Positions 17,701 to 24,467 of a stretch of 64,000 nt of DNA are shown in pieces. The first letter of the stretch is position 1. Every line of letters starts with the position of its first letter. The DNA is taken from positions 62,001-126,000 of the forward strand of contig JARLJG010000052.1 of the NCBI GenBank assembly GCA_031291325.1. Direction: 5' to 3'. Both the position numbers and the translations under genes were made by a program. The notes beneath the pieces were generated by a model. The model had not been told where the DNA came from. It ran no database searches and worked only from the letters and a program-made list of their open reading frames with translations. The stretch comes from Burkholderiaceae bacterium. GTDB lineage: Bacteria; Pseudomonadota; Gammaproteobacteria; Burkholderiales; Burkholderiaceae_D.

Positions 17701-20386
17701 GACGACGGCGCAAATCAACGAAGGGTTTAGCAACGACCAGATTTTGGCGCTTGCCACCAATCAATTCGTTGTGTTGCGCACGGCGGAAATCGCTTCGCTT
17801 TCGACCTCGCAACTGCTGGGACTCAGCACGTCCCAATTGGCCGCCATCGGCAGCGCGCAGATTGCCGCGCTGACGACTGCGCAAATCCAGTTCGGCCTCA
17901 GCACCACGCAGATCGCAGCATTGAGCACTGCGCAGATTGCCGCGTTGACCAGCGCGCAAATCAATCGCGGCTTGAGCACTGCGCAAGTGGCGGCGCTGAC
18001 CACGGCACAGATCGACGCGCTGCGCACCGCGCAGGTGGCGGCGTTGAATACCACGCAAATCAACCTGGGCTTGTCGACCGATCAACTCGTCGCGCTGTCC
18101 ACCGCGCAACTGGACGCGTTGACGACCGCGCAAGTCAATCAAGGCTTGACGACCGCCGATGTCGCCGCCCTCAACGCCGCGCAGGTGGCGGCCTTGCGCA
18201 CCGCGCAAGTGGCGGCATTGAGCAGCGCACAAATCAACCAGGGCTTGAGCACCGCGCAGTTGCTGGCAATGAGCACGGCGCAAATCGCCGCGTTGACCAC
18301 TGCGCAAATTAATTTGGGCTTGAGCAGCGATCAAGTGGCTGCGCTCGGCACCGCGCAAATTGCCGCACTGACCACCGCGCAAGTCAGCAAGGGCTTCAAT
18401 ACCGATCAGGTGGCGGCACTGACGACCGCTGAAATCGTCGCCCTGCGTACTGTCGACATTGCCGCATTGAGCACCGCGCAAATCAACCTCGGTTTGGGCA
18501 CCGCGCAACTGGATGCACTGACTAGCGCGCAAGTGGGCGCCTTGACCACCAGGCAAATCAATCAAGGGCTGAGCACCGATCAAGTAGCTGCGTTCTGCAC
18601 TGCCGAAATCGCCGCGCTGCACACCAATCAAATTGCCGCGTTGAACACGGCGCAGATCGATCTCGGTTTGAGTACGGCGCAATTGGATGCGTTTAGTAGC
18701 GCGCAATTTGCCGCGCTCGGCACTGCCCAAATCAACCTGGGCTTGAGCACGGATCAAGTGGCGGCGCTGACCACGGCGGAAATCGCCGCGTTGACGACCG
18801 CACAGGTCAATCGGGGACTTTCCACCGCACAGGTGGCGGCATTGACGACCGGCGAAATCGCCGCATTGCGCACGGTCGACGTTGCCGCGCTCACCACCGC
18901 GCAGATCGATTACGGTTTGAGCACGACGCAACTCGATGCGTTCGGCGCCGGACAAGTGGCGGCATTGACCACCGCGCAAGTCAGGTTAGGCTTGAATACC
19001 GATCAAATCGCTGCCTTGACCACTGTCGAAGTTGCGGCGCTGACGACCGCGCAGATTGGCCTCGGATTGAGCACCGCGCAAGTCGCGGCGCTTACCACAG
19101 CCGAAGTCGGGGCGCTGCGGAGCGCGCAAATTGTGGCGCTGAAAACGGCGCAAATCGCTTTCGGCCTGTCCACCGATCAAATTGCGGCGCTCACCAGTAC
19201 CCAATTGCAGGCGTTGACCGCTACGCAAGTCAATCTGGGCTTGACTACCGCGCAGGTGGCGGCGCTTGGCACCGCCGGGGTTGCCACGCTGCGCACAGCG
19301 CAAATTGCCGCCTTGAACAGCGCGCAAATCGACTTGGGTTTGAGCACGGCGCAAATCGCGGCCTTCAGCGCCGCGCAAGTGGCCGCACTGACCACCGCGC
19401 AAGTCAAGCTGGGCTTGAATACCGATCAAATAAGCGCCTTGAGCACCGCGCAGATCGTTGCGTTGACGACTGCGCAAATCAATCTTGGCTTGAGCACCGC
19501 CGATATCGCGGCGCTGACGACCGCGCAATTGGCGGCGATGCGCACCGCGCAGGTTGCCGTGCTGAATTCGGCGCAAATCGAGTTTGGCTTGAGCACCGTG
19601 CAATTGGATGCGTTCGGCACCGCGCAAATCGATGTGTTGAGCATATCGCAAATCAGGGACTTGACCACCGCGCAGGTGGCGGCATTGACGACTGCCGACG
19701 TTGTCGCGCTGACGACCGAGCAACTCAAGGTCGGCTTTAGCACTCAGCAAGTGGGCGCTTTGACAACTGCGCAAATCGATGCGCTCAAGACCAGCCAATT
19801 GGCTTCGCTTACCACTGCGGAAGTTCGCTACGGTCTGGGCACCGCGCAAATCGTCACACTCAGCACAGCCGATATCGTCGCCCTCACCACCGCACAGATC
19901 GCCGCGATGAGCACCGCGCAAATCGATGCCATGACGACCGCGCAACTGGCTGCGATGACCACCAACCAGACTTTGCATGGATTGACTGCGGCGCAGATCC
20001 ACTCGCTCACCACGGCGCAATTCGTGGTGATGACTTTCGAGCAGGCGAGGAAGGCGGCTCTGCCTGCGTCAGCGCAAACCGCACGCAAAGCCACACTGCG
20101 CGAAAAAGTCGGCGGATTGGTGCAGGCAATGGCGGCTTTCGACGCGCAAACGGCAGCCAGAGTCGGCGCGGGATCGCATGCATCGAATTTGCCGAGCCGG
20201 GCGGCAGATGGCAATCTGGCCATCGCAACCAGGCTGGTCAGCATGGTCGATGCGATGCGGCAGTTCGACGCCAACGGCAACGTGGCGGGCCGTTCCGGCG
20301 AGGCGTTTGCGGCCAGTCCGCTGCAGCGCGCATCGGCATTACGGTACGAAGCAGACGGCGGTACGCTGGCAGCGATAGGGAAATGA
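14723..20386 (+). CDS. Giant LTTAQ/GLSTDQ repeat protein of unknown function
   Basis: Residues 1 to about 1770 of this 1887-residue protein are an unbroken array of 8-residue units (consensus x-A-L-[TS]-T-A-Q-[IV]). Every third or fourth unit is replaced by a 9-residue unit (x-x-G-L-[SN]-T-D-Q-[IVL]), giving blocks of 25 (8+8+9) and 33 (8+8+8+9) residues. Three to four longer modules of 141 residues are recognisable from residue 264 on. I see no signal peptide, membrane helix, RTX GGxGxD motif, and only one Cys. The last 110 residues are non-repetitive and contain two copies of an LV-x-x-M-x-x-F-D-A motif (about 1798-1808 and 1837-1848). A GGTGGTG element precedes the ATG. The 180-bp upstream region is shared with the divergent dehydrogenase gene. 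I do not recognise a named family; function, fold and location are open. Confidence 0.85.
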   Translation: MASIVVGMTTDEIATLTSTQIAALGTSDMLALTTTQVAALTTLQINQYFTPADIAALTTGQVRAGMTTAEIAALTTAELVALATNVVAALTTAQINQGLSTDLIAALTTAQIAALKTSEIAALSTLQIEQGLSTDQIVAFTTAQVAALTSAQIGQGLTTAQLDALTTAQIASLTTAQVSRGLSTDQIAALTTAQIAALRTKDIAALTTAQIGLGLTTEQLAALTTAQMLALTTTQINQGLSSSQVAALSTAQLDALSTKQIAQGLNTDQIANLTSAQLVALRTAQVAALSTAQIDQGLSPDQIAELSTAQVRALSTTQIAQGLNLDQVAALTTAQVDALRTSQVAALTTDQINLGLSIDQLVTMSTAQIAALSSDQINQGLSVDQVAALTTAQVAALTTAQVNLGLNDDQIASLTNLQLVALRTAQVAALSTTQINQGLSLDQIAELTTAQVGVLSATQIAQGLSLDQVATLTTTQVEALLTSQVAALTTTQINLGLSTDQLVAMSTAQIAALTSAQINQGLSLDQVAALTTAQVAALTALQVNLGLNIDQVAALSTTQLVALRAAEIAALSTAQINQGLSTDQIAALTTGQIAALTPAQVNQGLTTAQVAALSTAQLTALRNVDIAALTTAQISLGLNTDQIASLTTAQVAALTTAQISQGLGTGQFAALTTAQLDAFSVSQIGLGLNTAQIANLTTAQLTALSTAQVAALSTAQINQGLSSDQIVELSTAQIAALTAAQIANGLSVDQVAALTTAQVQALSSAQIADLSTAQINLGLSTAQLLAMNTADIAALTTAQIDLGLSTAQLFALPTTDIAALGNSQIAALATAQIDLGLSTDQLVAFSTAQIAALTAAQVGQGLSDDQVAALTSTQWAALSATQIGALNSSQIDFGLSTAQLRQLSTAQIAALSPAQLRLGLNSAQIAALGTAQVQSLTAAQIAALTTAQIADLSTADIAALRTAQIVALTTAQINQGMSTDQVVALTTAQLAAMTTAQINEGFSNDQILALATNQFVVLRTAEIASLSTSQLLGLSTSQLAAIGSAQIAALTTAQIQFGLSTTQIAALSTAQIAALTSAQINRGLSTAQVAALTTAQIDALRTAQVAALNTTQINLGLSTDQLVALSTAQLDALTTAQVNQGLTTADVAALNAAQVAALRTAQVAALSSAQINQGLSTAQLLAMSTAQIAALTTAQINLGLSSDQVAALGTAQIAALTTAQVSKGFNTDQVAALTTAEIVALRTVDIAALSTAQINLGLGTAQLDALTSAQVGALTTRQINQGLSTDQVAAFCTAEIAALHTNQIAALNTAQIDLGLSTAQLDAFSSAQFAALGTAQINLGLSTDQVAALTTAEIAALTTAQVNRGLSTAQVAALTTGEIAALRTVDVAALTTAQIDYGLSTTQLDAFGAGQVAALTTAQVRLGLNTDQIAALTTVEVAALTTAQIGLGLSTAQVAALTTAEVGALRSAQIVALKTAQIAFGLSTDQIAALTSTQLQALTATQVNLGLTTAQVAALGTAGVATLRTAQIAALNSAQIDLGLSTAQIAAFSAAQVAALTTAQVKLGLNTDQISALSTAQIVALTTAQINLGLSTADIAALTTAQLAAMRTAQVAVLNSAQIEFGLSTVQLDAFGTAQIDVLSISQIRDLTTAQVAALTTADVVALTTEQLKVGFSTQQVGALTTAQIDALKTSQLASLTTAEVRYGLGTAQIVTLSTADIVALTTAQIAAMSTAQIDAMTTAQLAAMTTNQTLHGLTAAQIHSLTTAQFVVMTFEQARKAALPASAQTARKATLREKVGGLVQAMAAFDAQTAARVGAGSHASNLPSRAADGNLAIATRLVSMVDAMRQFDANGNVAGRSGEAFAASPLQRASALRYEADGGTLAAIGK
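15512..16357 (+). repeat. Tandem 423-bp (141-residue) super-repeat inside the giant gene
   Basis: Residues 264-404 and 405-545 have the same block order 33-25-33-25-25 and align throughout (for example GLNTDQIANL with GLNDDQIASL, and IAELSTAQVRAL with IAELTTAQVGVL). Their starts are exactly 423 bp apart. A third, more diverged module with the same block order follows (residues 546-686), and a fourth begins at 687. Confidence 0.8.
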
Positions 20387-20502
20387 TTTTCAAACTGCTA
20401 TCGTGAAATTCGCGTTATTGCCTTTTTACTATTTTCTCTTCTTGTGCGCTGCGCCATGACTTTTCGGCCAAGCTGGTTCATTATGAGGGTCAAAGAAGTC
20501 CA

Positions 20503-20568
20503 TCACCTTAGGTGAGGAGGCTGAGGAGACAGAAAGGCCCGCATCGTGATCGATAGCGGGCTTTTTTT
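20503..20568 (+). terminator. Rho-independent terminator with an upstream palindrome
   Basis: GCCCGC (20537-20542) pairs with GCGGGC (20556-20561), extended by ATCG/CGAT with one bulge, and is followed by seven T. Just upstream lies the 13-bp palindrome TCACCTTAGGTGA (20503-20515). It may end the giant repeat gene's transcript, which stops 150 bp earlier. It could instead act as an attenuator in the leader of the yeiH-like gene, whose start is 244 bp further on. I found no match to a riboswitch class I know. Confidence 0.7.
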
Positions 20569-20780
20569 ATGCATTCGCCAAGCGAATCGGCGCGCGCCAA
20601 GTCTGCGGGCTGCTGCGTAGGCAACAGACGTGACCTTGCGTTGCTGCGGTTGCAGCAGCGCCGCGTCCACCTTAAAGGTAAACGCCCTGACATTCGCGCA
20701 TATCGGCAACAAGAGTGGGCGCCAGAGTGTGAATTGGACGCAGATTGCATTCAACTTGCTTGGCATATAGATTGCTACAA

Positions 20781-20798
20781 GTGTTCTCAATCGAACAC
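20781..20798 (+). other. Inverted repeat just ahead of the yeiH-like ribosome-binding site
   Basis: GTGTTC and GAACAC arms with a 6-base spacer end two bases before the AAGGAG of the next gene. It could be an operator or a hairpin that affects translation initiation. Confidence 0.4.
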
Positions 20799-20811
20799 AA
20801 GGAGCCGCAAG

Positions 20812-22212
20812 ATGAGCACGACCGAATTGGATGCACGCAGTATCAACCCGCCGTCTGTCAGCCTGGGCTGGCGCGAGTTATGGTTGAAGGAAGATTGGTG
20901 GGCCATATGGATCGGGCTGGGCCTGGTGGTGGTCGGCTACCTGTTATTTGCGAATGGATCGAGCCTGAAGTGGATAGCCGTCATTCCCGGCAAGTGGGCC
21001 ACTTTTTCCGAGCTGGGCGCCCATTTCGCCGCCAATGGGGTGCGCTATCTTGTCCAGTTTTTGCTATGGCTCGCCGTTTTCTCGGTGGCGCTGACGGCGC
21101 TAGGATATAAACCGAAGGAGTTCGTTGCGTCGTTCACGTTTCTTTACGTCTTGTCGATCGTGATTTTTACGCTGGGACAATGGACGCAGGCGAATAAATA
21201 CAATCTCGAACCGCCGCTGGTGGCGCTGGTTCTCGGCTTGCTGATTTCAAACGTCTCCGGCCTGCCGCGTTGGCTGGATTCGGGCTTCCGCGTCGAGTTC
21301 TACATCAAGGTCGGGATTATTCTGTTGGGCGCGACCCTGCCGTTCACGCTGATCGTATGGGCCGGGCCGGTCGCGATTTTCCAGGCATCGATCGTCTCGA
21401 TCGTCACCTTCCTGGTGATCTTCACGGTGGCCCGCCGCCTTGGCCTGGATCGTCGCTTGGCCGCTACCTTGGGCGCCGGCGGCGCCGTATGCGGCGTGTC
21501 CGCCTCGATTGCGATTGCCGGCGCGGTTGGCGCCAAGAAAGGGGACGCACCGATTGCCATTACGGTAGTCATCCTGTGGGCGATTGTGATGATTTTCGTG
21601 TTGCCGATCGTTTCGCGTTTCCTGCAACTGCCGACCGGCGTGGCCGGCGCGTGGATCGGCACTTCGGAGTTCGCCGACGCTGCCGGTTTCGCCGCCGCGC
21701 AAGCGTATGGCGGCAATGCCGGCCAGGTGCCGGGCATTGCCGGCACGGCTGACCAATCGGTGTGGGCCTTTACGCTGATGAAAGTGGTTGGCCGCGACGT
21801 CTGGATCGGCATCTGGGCGTTCGTGCTGGCGATTGTCTCGACCACACGCTGGGAACCGAGCGAGTCGGGCCGCAAACCTGAAATCGGCGAAATCTGGTGG
21901 CGTTTCCCGAAATTCGTGTTCGGCTTCATCCTGGCGTCGCTGCTGGTGACCTGGGTTGCGCGCGACTACAGTTTGGCGGAATTCGGCAAGGTGGTGACGC
22001 CGGCCCTGGTCGACCCGATCAAGAATTTGCGCACCTGGGCCTTCATCTTTTGCTTCCTCAGCATCGGCCTGACCACGCGCTTTCGCGAATTGGCGAGCGC
22101 CGGCAAAAAACCCTTCCTGGCGTTCAGCGCCGGCGTGGCAGTCAATGTGGTGCTCGGCTTCGTGTTGTCGGCCTACGTCTTTGCCGATCACTGGACCAAC
22201 CTGACGCGATAG
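20812..22212 (+). CDS. YeiH-family putative sulfate/anion exporter
   Basis: The 466-residue polytopic membrane protein contains the family core GAGGAVCGVSASIAIAGAVG (first twenty residues of the block) followed by GAKKGDAPIAITVVILWA, GTSEFADAAGFAAAQAYG and, near the C terminus, FIFCFLSIGLTTRFREL. It carries four extra N-terminal helices compared with the shorter E. coli-type protein. The family is described as putative sulfate exporters; the substrate is inferred only. I place the start at ATG 20812 because AAGGAG lies eight bases upstream; the frame is open further upstream through the terminator, which is not credible coding sequence. A Cys-rich small gene follows 12 bp downstream and is surely cotranscribed. 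Confidence 0.88.
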   Translation: MSTTELDARSINPPSVSLGWRELWLKEDWWAIWIGLGLVVVGYLLFANGSSLKWIAVIPGKWATFSELGAHFAANGVRYLVQFLLWLAVFSVALTALGYKPKEFVASFTFLYVLSIVIFTLGQWTQANKYNLEPPLVALVLGLLISNVSGLPRWLDSGFRVEFYIKVGIILLGATLPFTLIVWAGPVAIFQASIVSIVTFLVIFTVARRLGLDRRLAATLGAGGAVCGVSASIAIAGAVGAKKGDAPIAITVVILWAIVMIFVLPIVSRFLQLPTGVAGAWIGTSEFADAAGFAAAQAYGGNAGQVPGIAGTADQSVWAFTLMKVVGRDVWIGIWAFVLAIVSTTRWEPSESGRKPEIGEIWWRFPKFVFGFILASLLVTWVARDYSLAEFGKVVTPALVDPIKNLRTWAFIFCFLSIGLTTRFRELASAGKKPFLAFSAGVAVNVVLGFVLSAYVFADHWTNLTR

Positions 22213-22224
22213 GAGAGCAAACCA

Positions 22225-22464
22225 GTGTTGCACGCCCTGAGCATGTTCAACTGGAACAAGACGAAGCCGATTCCGTCTGGCGGGCGTTGCGGCGCGTGCA
22301 GCAATTTCTGCAACGATCCCGGCTATCTGGAAAAGGTCATGCCGGGTCTCACCAGCATGAGTTCGGCTCATGCTTCGGTGCGGGCCGACGATGGCGTGTG
22401 TTCTCTGCATGACCGTTATTTGTCGGCGCGCTCCTCGTGCGCCGATTTTGCCGCGCTTGATTAG
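22225..22464 (+). CDS. Small Cys-rich conserved protein, partner of the YeiH-like exporter
   Basis: The 79-residue protein has cysteines in a C-x2-C-x3-C group (GGRCGACSNFC) and two more in DGVCSLHDRYLSARSSC. This arrangement looks able to bind a metal or an Fe-S cluster. There is no signal peptide. GTG 22225 is preceded by AGGAG at suitable distance; ATG 22243 is an alternative start. It follows the exporter stop by 12 bp, so the two are one transcriptional unit. Similar short proteins are, as far as I remember, widespread but unnamed in Burkholderiales. Confidence 0.75.
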   Translation: MLHALSMFNWNKTKPIPSGGRCGACSNFCNDPGYLEKVMPGLTSMSSAHASVRADDGVCSLHDRYLSARSSCADFAALD

Positions 22465-22593
22465 ATCAGGCTAGGCGCGACAACTTGTCGCATGGCGCGG
22501 GAAAAGCAATTCATGTAATGTGCGGTGGATGCGGAAATATTCGATTTTCGGTAAGATAGCGCCTCCTCCCACGCATGAAACACGCGGTTTTCT

Positions 22594-23130
22594 ATGCACA
22601 AGCTTGTCATGACGCGCCGCGCCCTTCTCAGGAATTCGCTTGGCTTGGGACTCGCCGTCAGCGGCGGCCTGCTGGCCCAGTTGGCGGACGCGAATGAGTT
22701 GAAACTCGGCAAACCTGCCCCTCCTTTGGTCTTGCACACCCTGGATGGGCGCAATATCGCCACCCGCGACTTGACGGGCAAGGTGGTGATCGTCACTTTC
22801 TGGGCTTCATGGTGCGGCCCCTGCCTGGAGGAGTTGCCAGTGTTGTCCGCCTACGCGGCGCGCCACGCCAAGGATGGCTTGCAGGTGCTGGGCTTCAGCA
22901 TCGACGATGCGGATAACCTGAAGCAAGTGCGCGACGTGGCAGCCAGCTTGAGTTTTCCTTCGGGCTTGCTGGGCAGCCCTTACGCCGGCGGCTATGGCCG
23001 CATCTGGCGCATGCCGGTCAGTTTCGTCATCGACCGCAAGGGCATCTTGATCGACAACGGCTGGGACGATCCCGAACCGGCCTGGACTGCCGAACGCTTG
23101 AAACGCGTGATGGATCCGCTGTTGTCCTGA
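22594..23130 (+). CDS. TlpA-like thiol-disulfide oxidoreductase, exported
   Basis: This 178-residue thioredoxin-fold protein has W-C-G-P-C at residues 73-77 in FWASWCGPCLEELP, a TlpA/ResA-type core (FSIDDADNLKQVRD) and the cis-proline region WRMPVSFVIDRKG. The N terminus (MTRRALLRNSLGLGLAVSGGLLAQ) has paired arginines and a hydrophobic core and may be a twin-arginine signal. The first Met (22594) or the Met at 22609 could be the start. It acts in the periplasm as a reductant or disulfide handler, partner unknown. It lies 129 bp past the Cys-rich gene. Confidence 0.87.
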   Translation: MHKLVMTRRALLRNSLGLGLAVSGGLLAQLADANELKLGKPAPPLVLHTLDGRNIATRDLTGKVVIVTFWASWCGPCLEELPVLSAYAARHAKDGLQVLGFSIDDADNLKQVRDVAASLSFPSGLLGSPYAGGYGRIWRMPVSFVIDRKGILIDNGWDDPEPAWTAERLKRVMDPLLS

Positions 23131-23320
23131 TCTTTCTTGCAGATCGCCAAACTTCAATCCCGAGTTCCATTCGCAGCAGTCTTGCAGGATATGTAATAAT
23201 GGTATATATTATTTATACGATTAAATATCGATAACCCCTGAGGCCAAGCGAATCTTCGCCCAATGATCGGCGGCGGGCTGTTTGCAGTGATTTCATATAG
23301 AAAGCGCATCTGGAAACGAC

Positions 23321-23416
23321 ATGGAAGCCCTCTACATTCTCCTCGATCTGGTTTTTCTGGCGATTATCGGCTTCGGCGTCTATCTCTGGGTTGCCGTGTT
23401 GCGGCAATCGCATTAG
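23321..23416 (+). CDS. Possible 31-residue single-span membrane peptide
   Basis: An ATG with a GGAAA element at suitable distance opens a 31-codon frame whose product has one uninterrupted hydrophobic span (about residues 4-27, LYILLDLVFLAIIGFGVYLW) and a short RQSH tail. Such peptides are typical small membrane subunits or regulators. It lies in an otherwise empty 419-bp gap (23131-23549). The part from 23180 to 23240 is AT-rich and could hold its promoter. Support rests on hydrophobicity and start context only. Confidence 0.4.
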   Translation: MEALYILLDLVFLAIIGFGVYLWVAVLRQSH

Positions 23417-23549
23417 GCCTGTTTGCCGCTAACGCCCGACGCATATCAGCGCCGGGCCGGTTCGTTAGCGGCTGGAAACTGCGACCACGGAAGAACGCAG
23501 CAAAGGTCAAGGCGACGAACAGCAAACCGTTGGCACGATTGCACAGGCT

Positions 23550-24206
23550 TTAAGGTTGCGCCTGAAAGCGGTTGTAGCGCTCCAGCACCATCGGCACGTA
23601 GCGCTGCGTTTCCGCATAGGCGGGCACTTTCCGGCCGCTGCGGATGACGGCGTTTTCGCCGGCGTTGTAGGCGGCGACAGCCAAGCGCACGTTGCCGTCG
23701 AACATCGCCAGCAGATCATGCAAATAGTGTGCGCCGGCGTCGAGATTTTCTTCCGGCGTATACAGATTGAATCGCCCATAGCGCGCCGCTGTAGCCGGCA
23801 TCAGTTGCATCAGGCCCATTGCGCCTTTCGGCGAGAGCGCCCTGGCGTTGAAACCGGATTCCACCTCGATCACCGCTTTGAGCAGCGCGGCATGCACCCC
23901 GTGTGCGCTGGCGATGCGTTGCACCAAAGGCTCCAGCTCGGTGCGGCGGGCGATCAATTCGGCTGTCGTGACAGGAGCGCCACCGGAGCGCGGCCATAAT
24001 TGGCGACCATCGAATACGGCGATGATGCGCGAGTTGCGATTGATTGGATGATCGGAATAGGTGCGGGTGCTGCTGCCGGCGTCGTAAGTGCTGTAGATAT
24101 CGGTGGTCGCCGCATGCGTGGGGGCGGCGGCCAATAGGGCATAGGCAAGCGCCAAAGGGGCGAAGAGGCGCGCCGCCGGGAGTGCTGGAGTGAGGTCGAA
24201 AGGCAT
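23550..24206 (-). CDS. Periplasmic lytic transglycosylase (SLT domain)
   Basis: The 218-residue protein has a signal peptide (hydrophobic 12-33, ending THAA), a short linker domain and a C-terminal family 1 SLT domain. Catalytic Glu116 is in AVIEVESGFNARALSPKG, followed by GLMQLMPATAARYG, and the closing AVAAYNAGENAV block. It should cleave the peptidoglycan glycan backbone to 1,6-anhydromuropeptides. The length matches compact exported or conjugation-type transglycosylases. No secretion or conjugation genes are adjacent. Confidence 0.9.
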   Translation of the reverse strand: MPFDLTPALPAARLFAPLALAYALLAAAPTHAATTDIYSTYDAGSSTRTYSDHPINRNSRIIAVFDGRQLWPRSGGAPVTTAELIARRTELEPLVQRIASAHGVHAALLKAVIEVESGFNARALSPKGAMGLMQLMPATAARYGRFNLYTPEENLDAGAHYLHDLLAMFDGNVRLAVAAYNAGENAVIRSGRKVPAYAETQRYVPMVLERYNRFQAQP

Positions 24207-24467
24207 GCAGATTTCCTGTGGCCATACGATACGTCAGGATGGCGGTTTCCGGCAAGCATTAAATCGCGCGAATCTTGATTTGGCGAAATTAAGTTGGCCC
24301 GGCTGCGTCGGACGGCCCGCATGCAAACCGATATTCCTGCAACCGGGGCGATACTAGCCGGTACGCTTTTGTGTTTCGTCAACACGACGCTACCGTTGTA
24401 TGGCAATATCGCGTCAAGTCGAAGTAAATAACTTCAACAGATCAGTGTAGCATGATCGGCATATACC

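Noticed and set aside
14729..20020. Nearly continuous chain of long open frames on the strand opposite the giant repeat gene (Arg/Gly/Gln/Leu-rich products)
   Set aside because: They arise because the repeated sense codons read as stop-free codons in reverse; there are no ribosome-binding sites, the products are shadow repeats, and they break at arbitrary places.
20503..20568. TPP riboswitch suggested by GGCTGAGGAGAC near a terminator
   Set aside because: The second conserved TPP block (CCTGA...GGxTAATxCC) is absent and the downstream gene is an anion exporter.
23263..23553. 96-codon frame downstream of the TlpA-like gene
   Set aside because: Arg-rich, no ribosome-binding site, ends inside the transglycosylase gene; the small hydrophobic frame at 23321 is a better candidate.
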